A stretch of 64,000 nucleotides of DNA from Linum tenue. Taxonomy: Eukaryota; Streptophyta; Magnoliopsida; Malpighiales; Linaceae. The translations under genes and the position numbers were made by a program. Position 1 is the first letter of the stretch. Each line of letters starts with the position of its first letter. The notes under the pieces were generated by a model. It was given only the letters and a program-made list of their open reading frames with translations, did no database searches and was not told the DNA's origin. This document shows positions 1-12,141 of this stretch, piece after piece. The stretch covers positions 58,696,877 through 58,760,876 of the forward strand of contig CAMGYJ010000008.1 of NCBI GenBank assembly GCA_946122785.1. The letters are read 5' to 3'.

Positions 1-1443
<1,443 letters not shown>

Positions 1444-1656
1444 ATGGAAAGCGGAAAGAAGGGCACTTCAGGAGGAAGCAACAACAATCAGGCTGCAGGT
1501 TCTGGAAAGCCCGCTGGCTCTTCTTCTTCTTCTTTTTCTTATTCTTCAGCAACTGGGTCTGGAATCATGAAAGCCCCCGGAGCTGACCATCAAATCCCGA
1601 GGGCCGACTTTGAGAAGAACCCTGCTGCCTACTTCCAGAATCTGCACAAGAAGTAG
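1444..1656 (+). CDS. Small protein of unknown function, 70 aa
   Basis: A 70-residue frame opens at the ATG in gaaATGGAAAGC. The frame stays open for 15 codons upstream but has no ATG there, so 1,444 is the natural start. The protein is Gly/Ser/Asn-rich for residues 1-42 (GGSNNN and SSSSSFSYSS runs). It ends in a compact, non-repetitive stretch, IMKAPGADHQIPRADFEKNP then AAYFQNLHKK. A low-complexity N-terminus before a motif-like C-terminus (Arg-Ala-Asp-Phe ... Tyr-Phe ... Leu-His) looks like a conserved small plant protein; I have an impression of similar tails in other plants but cannot name the family. There is no signal peptide or membrane segment. AATAAA follows 55 bp after the stop. It may have further 5' exons. 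Confidence 0.6.
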   Translation: MESGKKGTSGGSNNNQAAGSGKPAGSSSSSFSYSSATGSGIMKAPGADHQIPRADFEKNPAAYFQNLHKK

Positions 1657-1991
1657 AACAACAGGCTTATATATAGTCTATATGGTATTCTGAAAATGGG
1701 CTTATCATTAAATAAAGTTACTACTTCCCTTTTTCTTTTCTCTAACTTTCATTATCATACGAACGAAACCATTATCCTCGAAGAAAAATTAAAGCTCCCA
1801 GTGACTGATTCCAACTTACTTAATGGCGGCAAAAGTATGAAAACCCAAAGTAGAACGTAGTGACGCAGCTATGCTCAAGCAATTCGTTCTTCGGTTATCA
1901 TCAGATTGGTTCGTCTCTCAAATCCCTGGAATGGAATTCTGAAAATAAATGGACCTTCTGGGGATTCTCCCAATCCTACTCTCTCTGCCTC
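1657..1991. other. Downstream flank and left insertion site
   Basis: After the polyA-signal region this non-repetitive sequence continues, across the inserted element, at 9,890. The 5-bp target gcctc (1,987-1,991) is repeated at 9,885-9,889. No gene is recognised, but both strands have short open frames that run across the empty site. Confidence 0.5.
1711..1716 (+). terminator. Polyadenylation signal candidate
   Basis: Perfect AATAAA 55 bp downstream of the stop of the 70-aa frame, in T-rich sequence, as expected for a plant 3' end. Confidence 0.45.
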
Positions 1992-2194
1992 TGTAGAATT
2001 TGATGATGCGAAAATACGAAAGAACACAGAACATAAGATTTTACGTGGTATCCTCGATCGATTGATTGATCGAGACTAATCCATAGTGAGCTCGGAACGA
2101 GCTCACGGTTGACGTTTTATTATGTGAGGACTACATTGTGACGGCTTGCTTACGACAATCTCGTAGCTAAGCTTATATAGAAAGACTTAGGGCT
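1992..2194 (-). repeat. Left LTR of outer element, first part
   Basis: Matches 9,574-9,776 nearly base for base, including the paired inverted blocks gagctcggaacgagctc and cgatcgattgattgatcg. It is interrupted by the nested gypsy-type element; its last four bases (ggct) match the ggtt after that element except for one C/T change. Confidence 0.95.
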
Positions 2195-3623
2195 TGACAC
2201 GCTAAAACACAACACCTAACAATGGCCAAGTGTAACCAATGAAAGGGACTGCAGTAACAGGCAAGTTTAATTATCAACCCGGGGTCTAGATCTACTGCTT
2301 ACTCCGTGATTCTCTATTATCTAGCAAACTAGTTCGAATGATTGTTGTGAAAAGTAAAAGCAACAAGAAAGCAGTAAATTGTTCGGGTTTCTAAAGCAGG
2401 CAAGAGTCACTCGGGATTGAGTCCCCCTAGCCCTTTAGTTAGGTTCAATTGCAATTCCCTGGGTTGATTTACTGTTGATTAGACTGCGGAAGATCCGACA
2501 GTAGCTTGGAATCTCTTAAGCTAACCAAGCCCTCTCAGTCTAACTACCCGGCAGACGACTAGTCTTCACCGGGATAGAAAGCTGAGGCTATGAACACAGA
2601 ACTCCACTACTGGCGCCAAGAACACCAGTACAAAGCAGTAAACTGGCTAACTCTCGTATAGCCAATCTCCTACTATCGAATGAAGAGGCTCTAACAACCT
2701 AATCAGATTCTATCTATCTCAGGTTGCAGCAGAAATTGAGACAAGCTGATCAGACTCAAATCAATTCATTAAACATGCGTCATTCGATTAAAATCAAACA
2801 GTAATATCATCCCAAGTCATTACAATCAAATCCCTAACACAAGGAACTAGGGTTCTTCATACCCAAGTGAGAGAAGGGTTCTACTCCATAGAGAGAGAAG
2901 AGAAAACCAGAATCGGATTAGTCATACTCATAACGATGAGGATAATCTGCTCCGGGACGATGATTTTCACTCCTATGACGATCTCCAGGCTCGATTCGAT
3001 GAAATCCAGCTCTAAGACAGCTTCTAGGATGTGTTCTTCGCACTTTCTCTCTCTAGGGCTCTGTTTTTGCTCTGAAAACACGATTCTCCCACTTCTGGCT
3101 CGGAATAGGCTCTAAAACAGGGTTTCCCGACTTGCACGGCCACGGTGCACGGCCGTGCACATCACCATTCTGGCCGTGCACTCCAAAACGCGCCGTATCA
3201 GTAAATTCGACCTTCAGCCATCGTGCACGGCCAGGATTGCACCTTGCACGGCCGTGCGTGGCCACGCACAATCCCGTGCGTGCCCACGCACAATCCCGCA
3301 CGGCCAAACTGGTCACTTGCACGGCCGTGCGTGGCCACGCACAATCCCGTGCGTGCCCACGCACAATCCCGCACGGCCAAACTGGTCACTTGGACGGCCG
3401 TGCGGGTTGTGGATGTGCCCGTGCGACTTCCTCAGAACCTCGCCATGCGTCCGATCCTTGTCCAATCGACCTTAAACTCGCTCCCAAGCCTCCATTCACG
3501 TACTAGGACCTTAAATATCATAAACAAGCACAACCTAGCGTGAAATCGGCCTAAAACACGAGAATCAATACCTCAAACGGAGTAAGAGCAGGGGTAAAAA
3601 CATGTGTAAATAACGGTCTATCA
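2195..3623 (-). repeat. Left LTR of nested gypsy-type element (1,429 bp)
   Basis: Matches 6,728-8,083 but is 73 bp longer. The extra length is a second tandem copy of a CG-rich unit at about 3,243-3,388. The surrounding 3,130-3,410 is full of short palindromes such as gcacggccgtgc, so short frames on both strands here are composition artefacts. Confidence 0.93.
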
Positions 3624-3640
3624 AACTCCCCCACACTTAA
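3624..3640 (-). promoter_or_regulatory. Polypurine tract of nested gypsy-type element
   Basis: Plus strand aactcccccacacttaa directly after the left LTR. On the element's sense strand this is a purine tract next to the 3' LTR, the usual primer for plus-strand synthesis. A second similar tract lies at about 5,152-5,167. Confidence 0.8.
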
Positions 3641-5471
3641 CCGTTTGCTTGTCCCCAAGCAAACCAAGTCAGACACCAGGTAAGCTTACATATTTCAATC
3701 AACCAACATTGGGGACAAGTCATAAAGGCACAGAACACGTGAATCGCACTGGTTTTCAAACATCAATACATGCACAACCTCAATAACAACCTGGACAACC
3801 ACCACAAAGGACATTCGAGTGCAGCAAATCGAGTAAAGGAAGAGTCTCCCGTCTGTTCACTGGCCAACCTAGACTTGATTCAACCACTTACTCAAAACAG
3901 TCAACTCATGCATCCAACTCAAGACATCAGAATAGAGACCGAGCAATCTAGGTCCTCACCGGGGTACAAGAGCATATAGAAAATGAAAATGAATCACTCA
4001 CTCTCGACCAGTGGGGTCAGGACAATTTGATGCGAAAGATGCGCATGCTATTTCTCTCAATACCTATCATCTCTTCACCATGATGGCAGCCTCTAAATGC
4101 TAGAGTTCACATATGGGGTGTCACCACTAACTAATCAGGAGGTCTTAGACACAGGTTCAAATGACTGGCTAGGGTCTTGGACATGGGGAAAAGGCCTTTT
4201 AGGTGGTGGAAGTATTCATAGCAAAAGGTTCCACATTTCCCAAACACACAATCACAGTCAAACAACCCGGTATTTTCTTTCTGCTATTCTGCATTACTCA
4301 ACATCTCAAGAGCACAAGAGCGAAGGAGGCATAAACATCAGCATTTCCAAGCCAGACTGCTAAGAAACACTGCTTACTGGGCATTATTCAGATTTTTGGT
4401 AGTGGCTCTCTTTTGCTTTCAATTTTTCTTTGTTTTTCTTTCATTTTTCTTTTCATTTCTTAAGAGAGCCACCACTTCTGCATAAATTTCAAACACCTGC
4501 CCAACTTTTAAGCACTACCTCCAACACTCACATAGACTTTAGCAGAAACAGCAGAGAATATATAAAAACCACTCTGTGGAACCTTCTAAAAGATGCAACA
4601 AGGGTGATTTTTTCATTATAGACCAAAAGAAAGGATAACACACGGCTCAAAGGGGCTGACTAGGGGATATGACACATCAGGACAGTCAGTTTTGGGCGTG
4701 GGCTAATCCTATGCCCCCATCATCTTAGCTAGTGACAACGTGAATGCTACACATCATGGAAGAGGGATCTATCGCACAAGAACGAAACGAGCAGGCTCAA
4801 ATCTCACATGGCTACCTATATGCTCTATCTCACATTCTGATACCCTGAACTAGATGCATAAACGACTGTCAAGAACAAGTAATCAGATCAAGTCAGATCA
4901 AGTCACAGTTGGCAAGCAAACAGTTGGAAAACTGAACCCCTACATCGTTCTACTGCACATCTCAGTCCTCATCATAGGTTTTCCTAGTCGCAAACAAGTT
5001 GTCATGCATTACTCCGAAAACCAATCAATTCATCCATCAAAACACAGTGCCAATATGATCAAACAGCAGTACTTGGAGCCCTCAAATCGTAAGATTCGGA
5101 CAGCGGACTAGGCTCCAAGCACCATCATAAATATTCCAACCGATACAAAGCATCCCCCCACACTTAAGCACGACATTGCCCTCAATGGAGTAGAGGGAAA
5201 GAGAAGGGGAACGATGTTACCGGATTAAAACACTGCTGGGGGACTGGAAGTGGACCAGTCAGCGGGGCTAGCATCAGCAAAACACACTGGGTGATAGAAA
5301 CCATGGTTCCAAGTGGATAAACCGACAAAAACAAACAAAAGAAAAACAAACCTTGGTGGGGTTGCCTCCCCACAAGCGCTTCTTTTACGTCTTAGCTAGA
5401 CGGTGACTCCTAAGTTTCGGTCCACCCCAAAACCTCCTTGAAGTTGAGGTTCTCATCGATGATGTGGAGTC
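3641..5471 (-). other. Non-coding 3' internal region of nested element
   Basis: About 1.8 kb between the gag-like frame and the 3' LTR with no recognisable domain and only short open frames. Near 5,355-5,400 is ggttgcctccccacaagcgc, a phrase I associate with the pre-3' region of Athila/TAT-type elements. This looks like the non-coding filler typical of large non-autonomous LTR elements. Confidence 0.6.
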
Positions 5472-6578
5472 TCAAGTCACAAGCAAGTGAAGTGATAGGT
5501 GATGAAGACGGCTCGTGACCTTGAGGAAGATGAAGTCTCCACTCACGAGACCTCTCCTTCGCATATGCTCTTGTCTCATTGCCCCAAACCAGATAAGATA
5601 TATTCGATTGATCACCATCGTATCCACCAAGAGGGATTGATGTTGATGTGGTCTTAGTTGGGAAAAGAGACACTGCAAATGGGTCCATGCAAGCAGATCC
5701 TCGAAGTTTGGTGGAGATATCAAGTGTAACATAGGCTCGGTGCAAGCCTCTTCCACCTCAACTTCATCCTCAGCCTGGACGCCAATTGCCTCCACAACCC
5801 CCCTACCTTCTTCAAAATGTGGTCTCTCCCCTTGGAAAAGATCAAGAACTACCTCGTCTTTACTTCCTTCCTCATCCTCCACAACTTCCTTCCTCATCCT
5901 TGCTCGCTCTTCTTCTTCCAAAACAGATTGGAGAGCAAGTCGCCAAGCAATTTCTTCAATGGGATCATCTTGCCTCTCCTCGCACAGGCCCAGCATGCTA
6001 GAGCATAAATGAAGAACGGTGTGATCTGCCACCAGAGGACTTTCCTGATCATGATCATCATGGGTGTTCTCTGGGATAACTTCTGTAGGCTCCTCAACGC
6101 CCCCGCTGCCCTTGTCATACTCCGCCTCTTCTAGCGTAGCAGCAGAAAGGTGATCTTGAGCAGGATGTGAGCAAATTTGCTTCACCCACTCTGTTTGCTT
6201 CGCTGACCACTGAACAGTCTGCTCCATGTCATGGAGCAATGAGGGATCGGAAGAGTCAAGGGCTTGGATTTGAAGATCCATCTTGGAGCATGCTCTCTCA
6301 GCGTCTCGAGCAAACTGCTCCACGAGAAGTCTTAATTGTTTGTTCGGATCTTCCAGTGAAGTGTAGCATGGCTCTGCTGGTTGTGGCAGGAACTTTTCTT
6401 GAAAAGGATATTGTTCCTGAGGTTCCCAAGGGTTTGGTTGTTCTCCATAGTAGGGGGGTTGGTACTGATATCCGAATCCATAGTCTTCTCCTCCTTGATT
6501 GCTCCAGGAAGTCTCGGGGTAATACCACACGGATGGTGATTGATACCCCCAATGGTTGGAGAAGCCATGAGGATCCAT
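5472..6578 (-). CDS. Gag-like protein of the non-autonomous gypsy-type element, 368 aa
   Basis: A single minus-strand frame opens at an ATG about 125 bp inside the primer-binding site, where gag starts in LTR elements. The N-terminus is rich in Tyr, Trp, Gln and Pro (WGYQSP, GYQYQPPYYGEQ). It is followed by a helical stretch with DPNKQLRLLVEQFARD, then an acidic Glu/Asp-rich half. There is no zinc knuckle, protease or polymerase motif. I have seen similar Tyr/Gln-rich heads with a short QLRxLVEQ helix in non-autonomous plant LTR elements, so a capsid-related role is inferred from position and composition only. The final ~60 residues lose the acidic bias and may lie past a frameshift. Confidence 0.6.
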   Translation of the reverse strand: MDPHGFSNHWGYQSPSVWYYPETSWSNQGGEDYGFGYQYQPPYYGEQPNPWEPQEQYPFQEKFLPQPAEPCYTSLEDPNKQLRLLVEQFARDAERACSKMDLQIQALDSSDPSLLHDMEQTVQWSAKQTEWVKQICSHPAQDHLSAATLEEAEYDKGSGGVEEPTEVIPENTHDDHDQESPLVADHTVLHLCSSMLGLCEERQDDPIEEIAWRLALQSVLEEEERARMRKEVVEDEEGSKDEVVLDLFQGERPHFEEGRGVVEAIGVQAEDEVEVEEACTEPMLHLISPPNFEDLLAWTHLQCLFSQLRPHQHQSLLVDTMVINRIYLIWFGAMRQEHMRRRGLVSGDFIFLKVTSRLHHLSLHLLVT

Positions 6579-6702
6579 GTTTCAGAACTGCACCAACAAA
6601 AACATAACACCCAAGTGAAAAGCAAGGGTGGAAAAGAAAAGAAAGTGCAATAAATAAAAAGCTAGAGTAACAAATTCTCACGTTTCCCCAATAATCTAGA
6701 GG

Positions 6703-6721
6703 GTCCCCGGCAACGGCGCCA
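6703..6721 (-). promoter_or_regulatory. Primer-binding site (tRNA-Asp type)
   Basis: Plus strand gtccccggcaacggcgcca is the complement of the TGGCGCCGTTGCCGGGGAC motif used by Athila/TAT-type gypsy elements. It lies 6 bp inside the right LTR, which is the 5' LTR because the element is on the minus strand. Confidence 0.9.
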
Positions 6722-6727
6722 AAAACT

Positions 6728-8083
6728 TGACACGCTAAAACACAACACCTAACAATGGCCAAGTGTAACCAATGAAAGGGACTGCAGTAACAGGCAAGTT
6801 TAATTATCAACCCGGGGTCTAGATCTACTGCTTACTCCGTGATTCTCTATTATCTAGCAAACTAGTTCGAATGATTGTTGTGAAAAGTAAAAGCAACAAG
6901 AAAGCAGTAAATTGTTCGGGTTTCTAAAGCAGGCAAGAGTCACTCGGGATTGAGTCCCCCTAGCCCCTTAGTTAGGTTCAATTGCAATTCCCTGGGTTGA
7001 TTTACTGTTGATTAGACTGCGGAAGATCCGACAGTAGCTTGGAATCACTTAAGCTGACCAAGCCCTCTCAGTCTAACTACCCGGCAGACGACTAGTCTTC
7101 ACCGGGATAGAAAGCTGAGGCTATAAACACAGAACTCCACTACTGGCGCCAAGAACACCAGTACAAAGCAGTAAACTGGCTAACTCTCGTATAGCCAATC
7201 TCCTACTATCGAATGAAGAGGCTCTAACAACCTAATCAGATTCTATCTATCTCAGGTTGCAGCAGAAATTGAGACAAGCTGATCAGACTCAAATCAATTT
7301 ATTAAACATGCGTCATTCGATTAAAATCAAACAGTAATATCATCCCAAGTCATTACAATCAAATCCCTAACACAAGGAACTAGGGTTCTTCATACCCAAG
7401 TGAGAGAAAGGTTCTACTCCATAGAGAGAGAAGAGAAAACCAGAATCGGATTAGTCATACTCATAACGATGAGGATAATCTGCTCCGGGACGATGATTTT
7501 TACTCCTATGACGATCTCCAGGCTCGATTCGATGAAATCCAGCTCTAAGACCGCTTCTAGGATGTGTTCTTCGCACTTTCTCTCTCTAGGGCTCTGTTTT
7601 TGCTCTGAAAACACAATTCTCCCACTTCTGGCTCGGAATAGGCTCTAAAACAAGGTTTCCCGACTTGCACGGCCAGGGTGCACGGCCGTGCACATCACCA
7701 TTCTGGCCGTGCACTCCAAAACGCGCCGTATCACTAAATTCGACCTTCAGCCATCGTGCACGGCCAGGATTGCACCTTGCACAGCCGTGCGTGGCCACGC
7801 ACAATCCCGTGCGTGCCCACGCACAATCCCGCACGACCAAACTGGTCACTTGCACGGCCGTGCGGGTTGTGGATGTGCCCGTGCGACTTCCTCAGAACCT
7901 CGCCATGCGTCCGATCCTTGTCCAATCGACCTCAAACTCGCTCCCAAGCCTCCATTCACGTACTAGGACCTGAAATATCATAAACAAGCACAACCTAGCA
8001 TGAAATCGGCCTAAAACACGAGAATCAATACCTCAAACGGAGTAAGAGCAGGGGTAAAAACATGTGTAAATAACGGTCTATCA
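6728..8083 (-). repeat. Right LTR of nested gypsy-type element (1,356 bp)
   Basis: Near-identical to 2,195-3,623 except for one missing 73-bp unit and scattered substitutions. It starts tgacacgc and ends ggtctatca. Confidence 0.93.
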
Positions 8084-8195
8084 GGTTAAAACCCTAATGA
8101 CAACTAGGTTTCCTTCTTTTACTTGAACAAGGAAACAAGGGACTTGTATGACAAGGAATTAATTATTTTTGACTAAATAATTAATATCCTCAACA
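8084..8195 (-). repeat. Left LTR of outer element, second part
   Basis: Aligns with 9,773-9,884 and ends in the same atcctcaaca as the right LTR. It resumes exactly where the first part stops, apart from the 4-bp target duplication. Confidence 0.95.
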
Positions 8196-9561
8196 ATCCC
8201 CCCTCAAGCGAAGACATGAATGACAAGAATGTCGAGCTTGAAAAAGGAAATGTGACTACGTCTATCCGTATGATATGGTGGAGATGGTTGACTACATCTC
8301 CTGAACGAGCTGACTCCCTATTCTCCCCCTCAAGCTGGAGCAGGAACGATGTGAATGCCCAGCTTGAAAGCTAGAATGGTAATGACTCAAAGTTGATCAA
8401 TTCTGAACGTGGAGGGGACGATCGCTTCTTTGATCGTGACTGCCTCACACCTTGACTTGATTTCTTGACGAAAACTTTCTCTTTCTCCAACACTAATCAT
8501 TGAAGAGACACCAATACTTGGGTCGTGATTATCCCCAACTTAACGACTTTGAAGTTCTGTTAGTGGACATGTGACAAAACCTTTTTGACACCCACTTGGA
8601 ATATTATAACGTTGACTTACACCCATCTTTGGAGCAATTTCCGATCCAATTCCATGCCCTTCCGAAACTAATGACGATGACTTCGAAGCCAATTTGTAAT
8701 AACTAACAATCGAATCCAAAGACTCCTCCCAGACCTCAAGAGACAAAGGACCCACGATGCTTATTGAAGAGCTGCTTGACACATCCGCCGGCGGGAAGGA
8801 TTGAGGCTTCACGGAGAAGGATGCACACAAAAAGGCTGAAGCGAACTGGGCAGCCAGCAAAGAAATTCAAGCGGACAAACCTGGGTGGTATTGACTGGCG
8901 ACAAGACTTCCGAGTTCCGACTGAGCTTATCGGAGATGATGGATTTTGACATCAGGGCAGCTTGATTTGCTGTAGGGATGGAGAGCACGCTGACAACGAG
9001 GTAGCTGTGGACGAGGGAAACGAGGCCGGAAAGGAAGCTCCGAACGGTGACGAGACTTTGTTGGCCGGCGATTCAGTACGGAACCGAATACCCAACGAGG
9101 TAGCTGTGGACGCTGAAGGCGATGGATTTTCCTTCCCCCGTTCGGTCTCTCTCTTAGCAGTGCAGACGACGAGGTGCTAACAGTGAAGAAGAGCTGACGG
9201 AGCCTGGCGACGACGACTAGGGTGCAGACGAGATCGACGATGGCGATGGTCGGCAGCCTGGAACGGAGACGGCGGCGAGAGCAAAGGATGACCATGGGAT
9301 CGATGGCGCTTGGGCTGGTACGAACGACGATGATGACGATGGCTACGACCGGATCTAAGGACCGGAGACTTTGACTGGGTGCCGCGACCGGTGATGGTGT
9401 CGGCGGCAAGACAGAGACACAGCGACAACAACGTACTGGTGGAAACAAAAACAAATCACACGATCTGCCAGCAAACTTGAGGGCGCTGGTGCGAGCCGAT
9501 GTTGGGACAAGACAGATGCAGATGCACGGAAGCTCAAAACCCTAGATAAGGATCGAGTTTC
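8196..9561 (-). other. Internal region of outer element, no gag or pol
   Basis: Begins with atcccccctcaag, a polypurine tract when read on the minus strand; a related tract (ttctccccctcaagctgg) recurs at about 8,321-8,338. The GC-rich half (8,760-9,480) holds frames on both strands, but none shows a gag, zinc-knuckle, protease or polymerase motif and the longest, on the minus strand, is Arg/Ser/Pro-rich. I therefore list no gene. The 8,540-8,860 minus-strand part could be a captured gene fragment; I do not recognise it. Confidence 0.6.
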
Positions 9562-9573
9562 GCTCTGATACCA
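9562..9573 (-). promoter_or_regulatory. Primer-binding site (initiator tRNA-Met type)
   Basis: Plus strand gctctgatacca, i.e. TGGTATCAGAGC on the minus strand, directly abutting the right LTR. This is the standard plant Met-type primer site and makes the right LTR the 5' LTR. Confidence 0.92.
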
Positions 9574-9884
9574 TGTAGAATTTGATGATGCGAAAATACG
9601 AAAGAATACAGAACACAAGATTTTACGTGGTATCCTCGATCGATTGATTGATCGAGACTAATCCACGGTGAGCTCGGAACGAGCTCACGGTTGACGTTTT
9701 ATTATGTGAGGACTACATTGTGACGGCTTGCGTATGACAATCTCGTAGCTAAGCTTATATAGAGAGACTTAGGGTTAAAACCCTAATGACAACCAGGTTT
9801 CCTTCTTTTACTTGAACAAGGAAACAAGGGACTTGTATGACAAGGAATTAATTATTTTTGACTAAATAATTAATATCCTCAACA
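9574..9884 (-). repeat. Right (5') LTR of outer element, 311 bp
   Basis: Intact copy of the outer LTR from tgtagaattt to atcctcaaca. It is followed by the TSD gcctc at 9,885-9,889. It carries an uninterrupted version of the site split by the nested element in the left LTR. Confidence 0.95.
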
Positions 9885-10129
9885 GCCTCTGCTCAATCCT
9901 TCTTCCGAGTTGGATCTCATTCCTGAACAGGACGCTACGTAAGCCATTATTTCCAGCTGCTTCAACCAGAGTTCAATTCAATATACGAGGAGGAATAATT
10001 AGTGGTTGAGGCCATGGCCAATCCCATGTCGAGTCTTTCCTGAACATAACGCTGCTGCCTCACACGTTTGACGTTTCTGCCTGGACGGAGATTAATATAC
10101 AGAAAAAAGAATTGACATTGCCAAAGCAT
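9885..10129. other. Right insertion flank, no gene recognised
   Basis: The TSD gcctc, then the continuation of the sequence broken at 1,991. A splice-donor-like acGTAAG occurs at about 9,936-9,942. From about 10,080 the sequence may belong to the 3' end of the decayed copia fragment that follows on the minus strand. Confidence 0.4.
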
Positions 10130-11560
10130 ACAACTTTTCAGCGATGGCTGTAATTTTTCTTCTTATCAGTGGGGTTTGTGGGTTGGGAGGAATTTCGTGT
10201 TCTGGCCTGAAAACATCGGCCACCTGATCCTGGGAGGCAATCTTCGTAGGAAGGATAGTACGAGCAGTAACGTGATGCGCACAAAATAGCAATCGAGCTC
10301 AACATGTTTGGTCCGCTCGTGGAAAACCGGGTTGGAAGCAATGTGAAGTGCGGCCTGGTTGTCGCAGTGGAGAACAGTGGGAGCCGACTGAACAACACCA
10401 AGGTCACGAAGAAGAGCCCGAAGCCACAACACTTCACTAACAGCACTGGCCATGGCACGATACTCAGCTTCAGCTGACGACCGAGCAACAACAATTTGCT
10501 TCTTGGTTCGCCAAGAAATGGGAGCGCTCCCCAACTTAACAAAGTACCCAGAAGTAGAACGACGTGTGAGCTGACACCCTGCCCAATCAGCATCACAATA
10601 GGCAGTCAACTGGAGCGTCCCGTCAGATGGAAGTAAGATCCCCTGGCCAGGTGCATTTTTTAAGTAACGAAGTACCCGTTCAGCAGTCTCCACGTGAACA
10701 GGAGATGGTGAATGCACAAACCGGCAGAGGACATTGACAGCACAAAATGTCGGGGCAAGTAACCGTCAAGTACTGAAGACGGCCTACTAACCGACGATTG
10801 GCAGGCTTATCCACTGGACGGGTATCATCATCAGTGGAAGAACGCGTGAGCTGATGATTCTGTTCAACTGGCACAGAACTAGGACGGCCCCCGTAAGGCA
10901 TGCATCACGGAGGAGGTCGAGGGTGTACTTACGCTGACTGAGGACAATTCCTTTCTGAGACCGGGCCACCACAATCCTGAGGAAGTACTTCAGAGACCCC
11001 AGGTCCTTAATGCCAAACTGAGCATCCAAAGTGGTCTTGACCTGTTGAATAAACTCAGGATGGTCGCCAGCCAGCATAACGTCATCGACATAGATCAAGG
11101 CTGAAACAAAACCGGTAGCTGTCTTACTAACAAAGAGAGAGTAGTCGGCCCGTGAACGAGTGAAACCAAGACCAAGTAGAGTAGAAGTGAATTTGGCGTG
11201 CCAGTTACGCGATGCCTGCTTTAACCAATACAAATATTTATGTAAACGGCAAACTCGGGTGTCACCCGGAGCAGCAAAACCCTCGGGAATCTTCATGTAG
11301 ACTTCCTCCTCAAGATCTCCATGGAGAAAGGCATTGTTGACGTCAAGTTGGTGTACTGCCCAACCCCGAACGGCAGCTACAGCCAACAATGCTCGCACAC
11401 TGACCAATTTAGCAACTGGGGCATAAGTGTCATGGTAATCGACACCTTCTATCTGCGTGAATCCTTTGGCGACGAGATGAGCCTTGTATCGCTTGATGCT
11501 CCCATCCGGATTGTATTTAATTTTATAACTACCAACCCTACGGGGATTCCCGTCGTTGAC
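10130..11560 (-). pseudogene. Decayed Ty1/copia pol fragment (reverse transcriptase and RNase H)
   Basis: Read leftward from about 11,540 it encodes copia reverse transcriptase with LVAKGFTQIEGVDY, QLDVNNAFLHGDLEEEVYMK and the catalytic YVDDV. After a frameshift near 10,800 the RNase H part follows with CDADWAG, RRSTSGY, SSAEAEYRA and CDNQAA. The frame breaks again after the HVEL motif near 10,270. No gag, protease, integrase or clear LTR is attached, so this is a 5'-truncated relic. The left limit is uncertain by about 50 bp. Confidence 0.9.
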
Positions 11561-12141
11561 CGGGTTGGGTAGGGTCGAATACCCGCGATTACGGCTATAA
11601 CTGCCAACCCTACGCTTGATACATGTATGTAATGTATCTATCTACAATGAATATAATAGTGAAATGGGAAAGATACTTCCTCCATTTTAAAATCTCTGCA
11701 TCTAGAGCAACTTTTGGAGGGGTAAAAAGGGAAAGGGAGGATGATGTTCATTTATTCCCCGCGGATGCAAAAAAGCGCTTAACGGGCCCAAATTATACCC
11801 CGGCCCACTAAATGATGTACCTGCGTTGTCTCTCCAAATCATCCCACTAGACCCAAAAACCGTCTAACCGCCTCCCGACCATCCTAATCTCCCCCTGCTG
11901 AAGAAAGGTGTAAAACTCACAATCAACCCACTAGTGCCATTGTGTGCCGGGAACATGCACCACCCGAATAGTAGGCAAAACTCCTCCGTAGCATCATAAG
12001 CTACTTCGCCAACGAGAACCGAGCAACTCACCCTCAATCCAATGGTATCAGTGTTCGAATCGAATCCCGACCAGATTCACTTGTGCCAGCGGACATGCAC
12101 CAATCGCCCATGCTGTGAACCATCTCCATGCCTCCGATTCA
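11561..12141. other. Intergenic, no gene
   Basis: Contains two similar phrases (ataactaccaaccctacg at about 11,526 and ataactgccaaccctacg at about 11,598) around a GC-rich insert, suggesting a small insertion at the broken edge of the copia fragment. The remainder shows no recognisable signal. Confidence 0.5.

Larger units (their letters stand above)
2195..8083 (-). mobile_element. Non-autonomous Ty3/gypsy-type element (Athila/TAT-like signals)
   Basis: Length 5,889 bp with LTRs 2,195-3,623 and 6,728-8,083 starting TGACACGC and ending GGTCTATCA. Read on the minus strand, the primer-binding site contains TGGCGCCGTTGCCGGGG, the tRNA-Asp type of Athila/TAT elements, and the polypurine tract is AAGTGTGGGGGAG, also typical of them. 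A 4-bp target (ggct/ggtt) flanks it. The internal 3.1 kb has one long minus-strand frame (5,472-6,578) and no protease, reverse transcriptase or integrase motif, so it is non-autonomous. It inserted into the left LTR of the older outer element. Confidence 0.9.
1992..9884 (-). mobile_element. Non-autonomous LTR retrotransposon with nested element, TSD gcctc
   Basis: The termini are tg...ca, flanked by identical gcctc at 1,987-1,991 and 9,885-9,889. The right LTR is 311 bp (9,574-9,884). The left LTR is split at its offset 203 by another retrotransposon (2,195-8,083); its two parts, 1,992-2,194 and 8,084-8,195, align with the right LTR over its full length with the 4-bp target duplicated. On the minus strand the right LTR is followed by a Met-type primer-binding site and the left LTR is preceded by a purine tract, which fixes the orientation. 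The internal region is only about 1.4 kb with no gag or pol motif, so the element depends on proteins of another element, probably Ty1/copia given the primer site. Confidence 0.9.

Noticed and set aside
3132..3506. Several overlapping frames of 60-120 codons on both strands
   Set aside because: They arise from the CG-rich palindromic tandem units of an LTR; all translate to His/Ala/Arg-rich low-complexity text and recur in the other LTR.
8927..9454. 175-codon minus-strand frame in the outer LTR element
   Set aside because: Arg/Ser/Pro-rich, with equally open frames in other phases and no domain motif; a GC-composition artefact is more likely.
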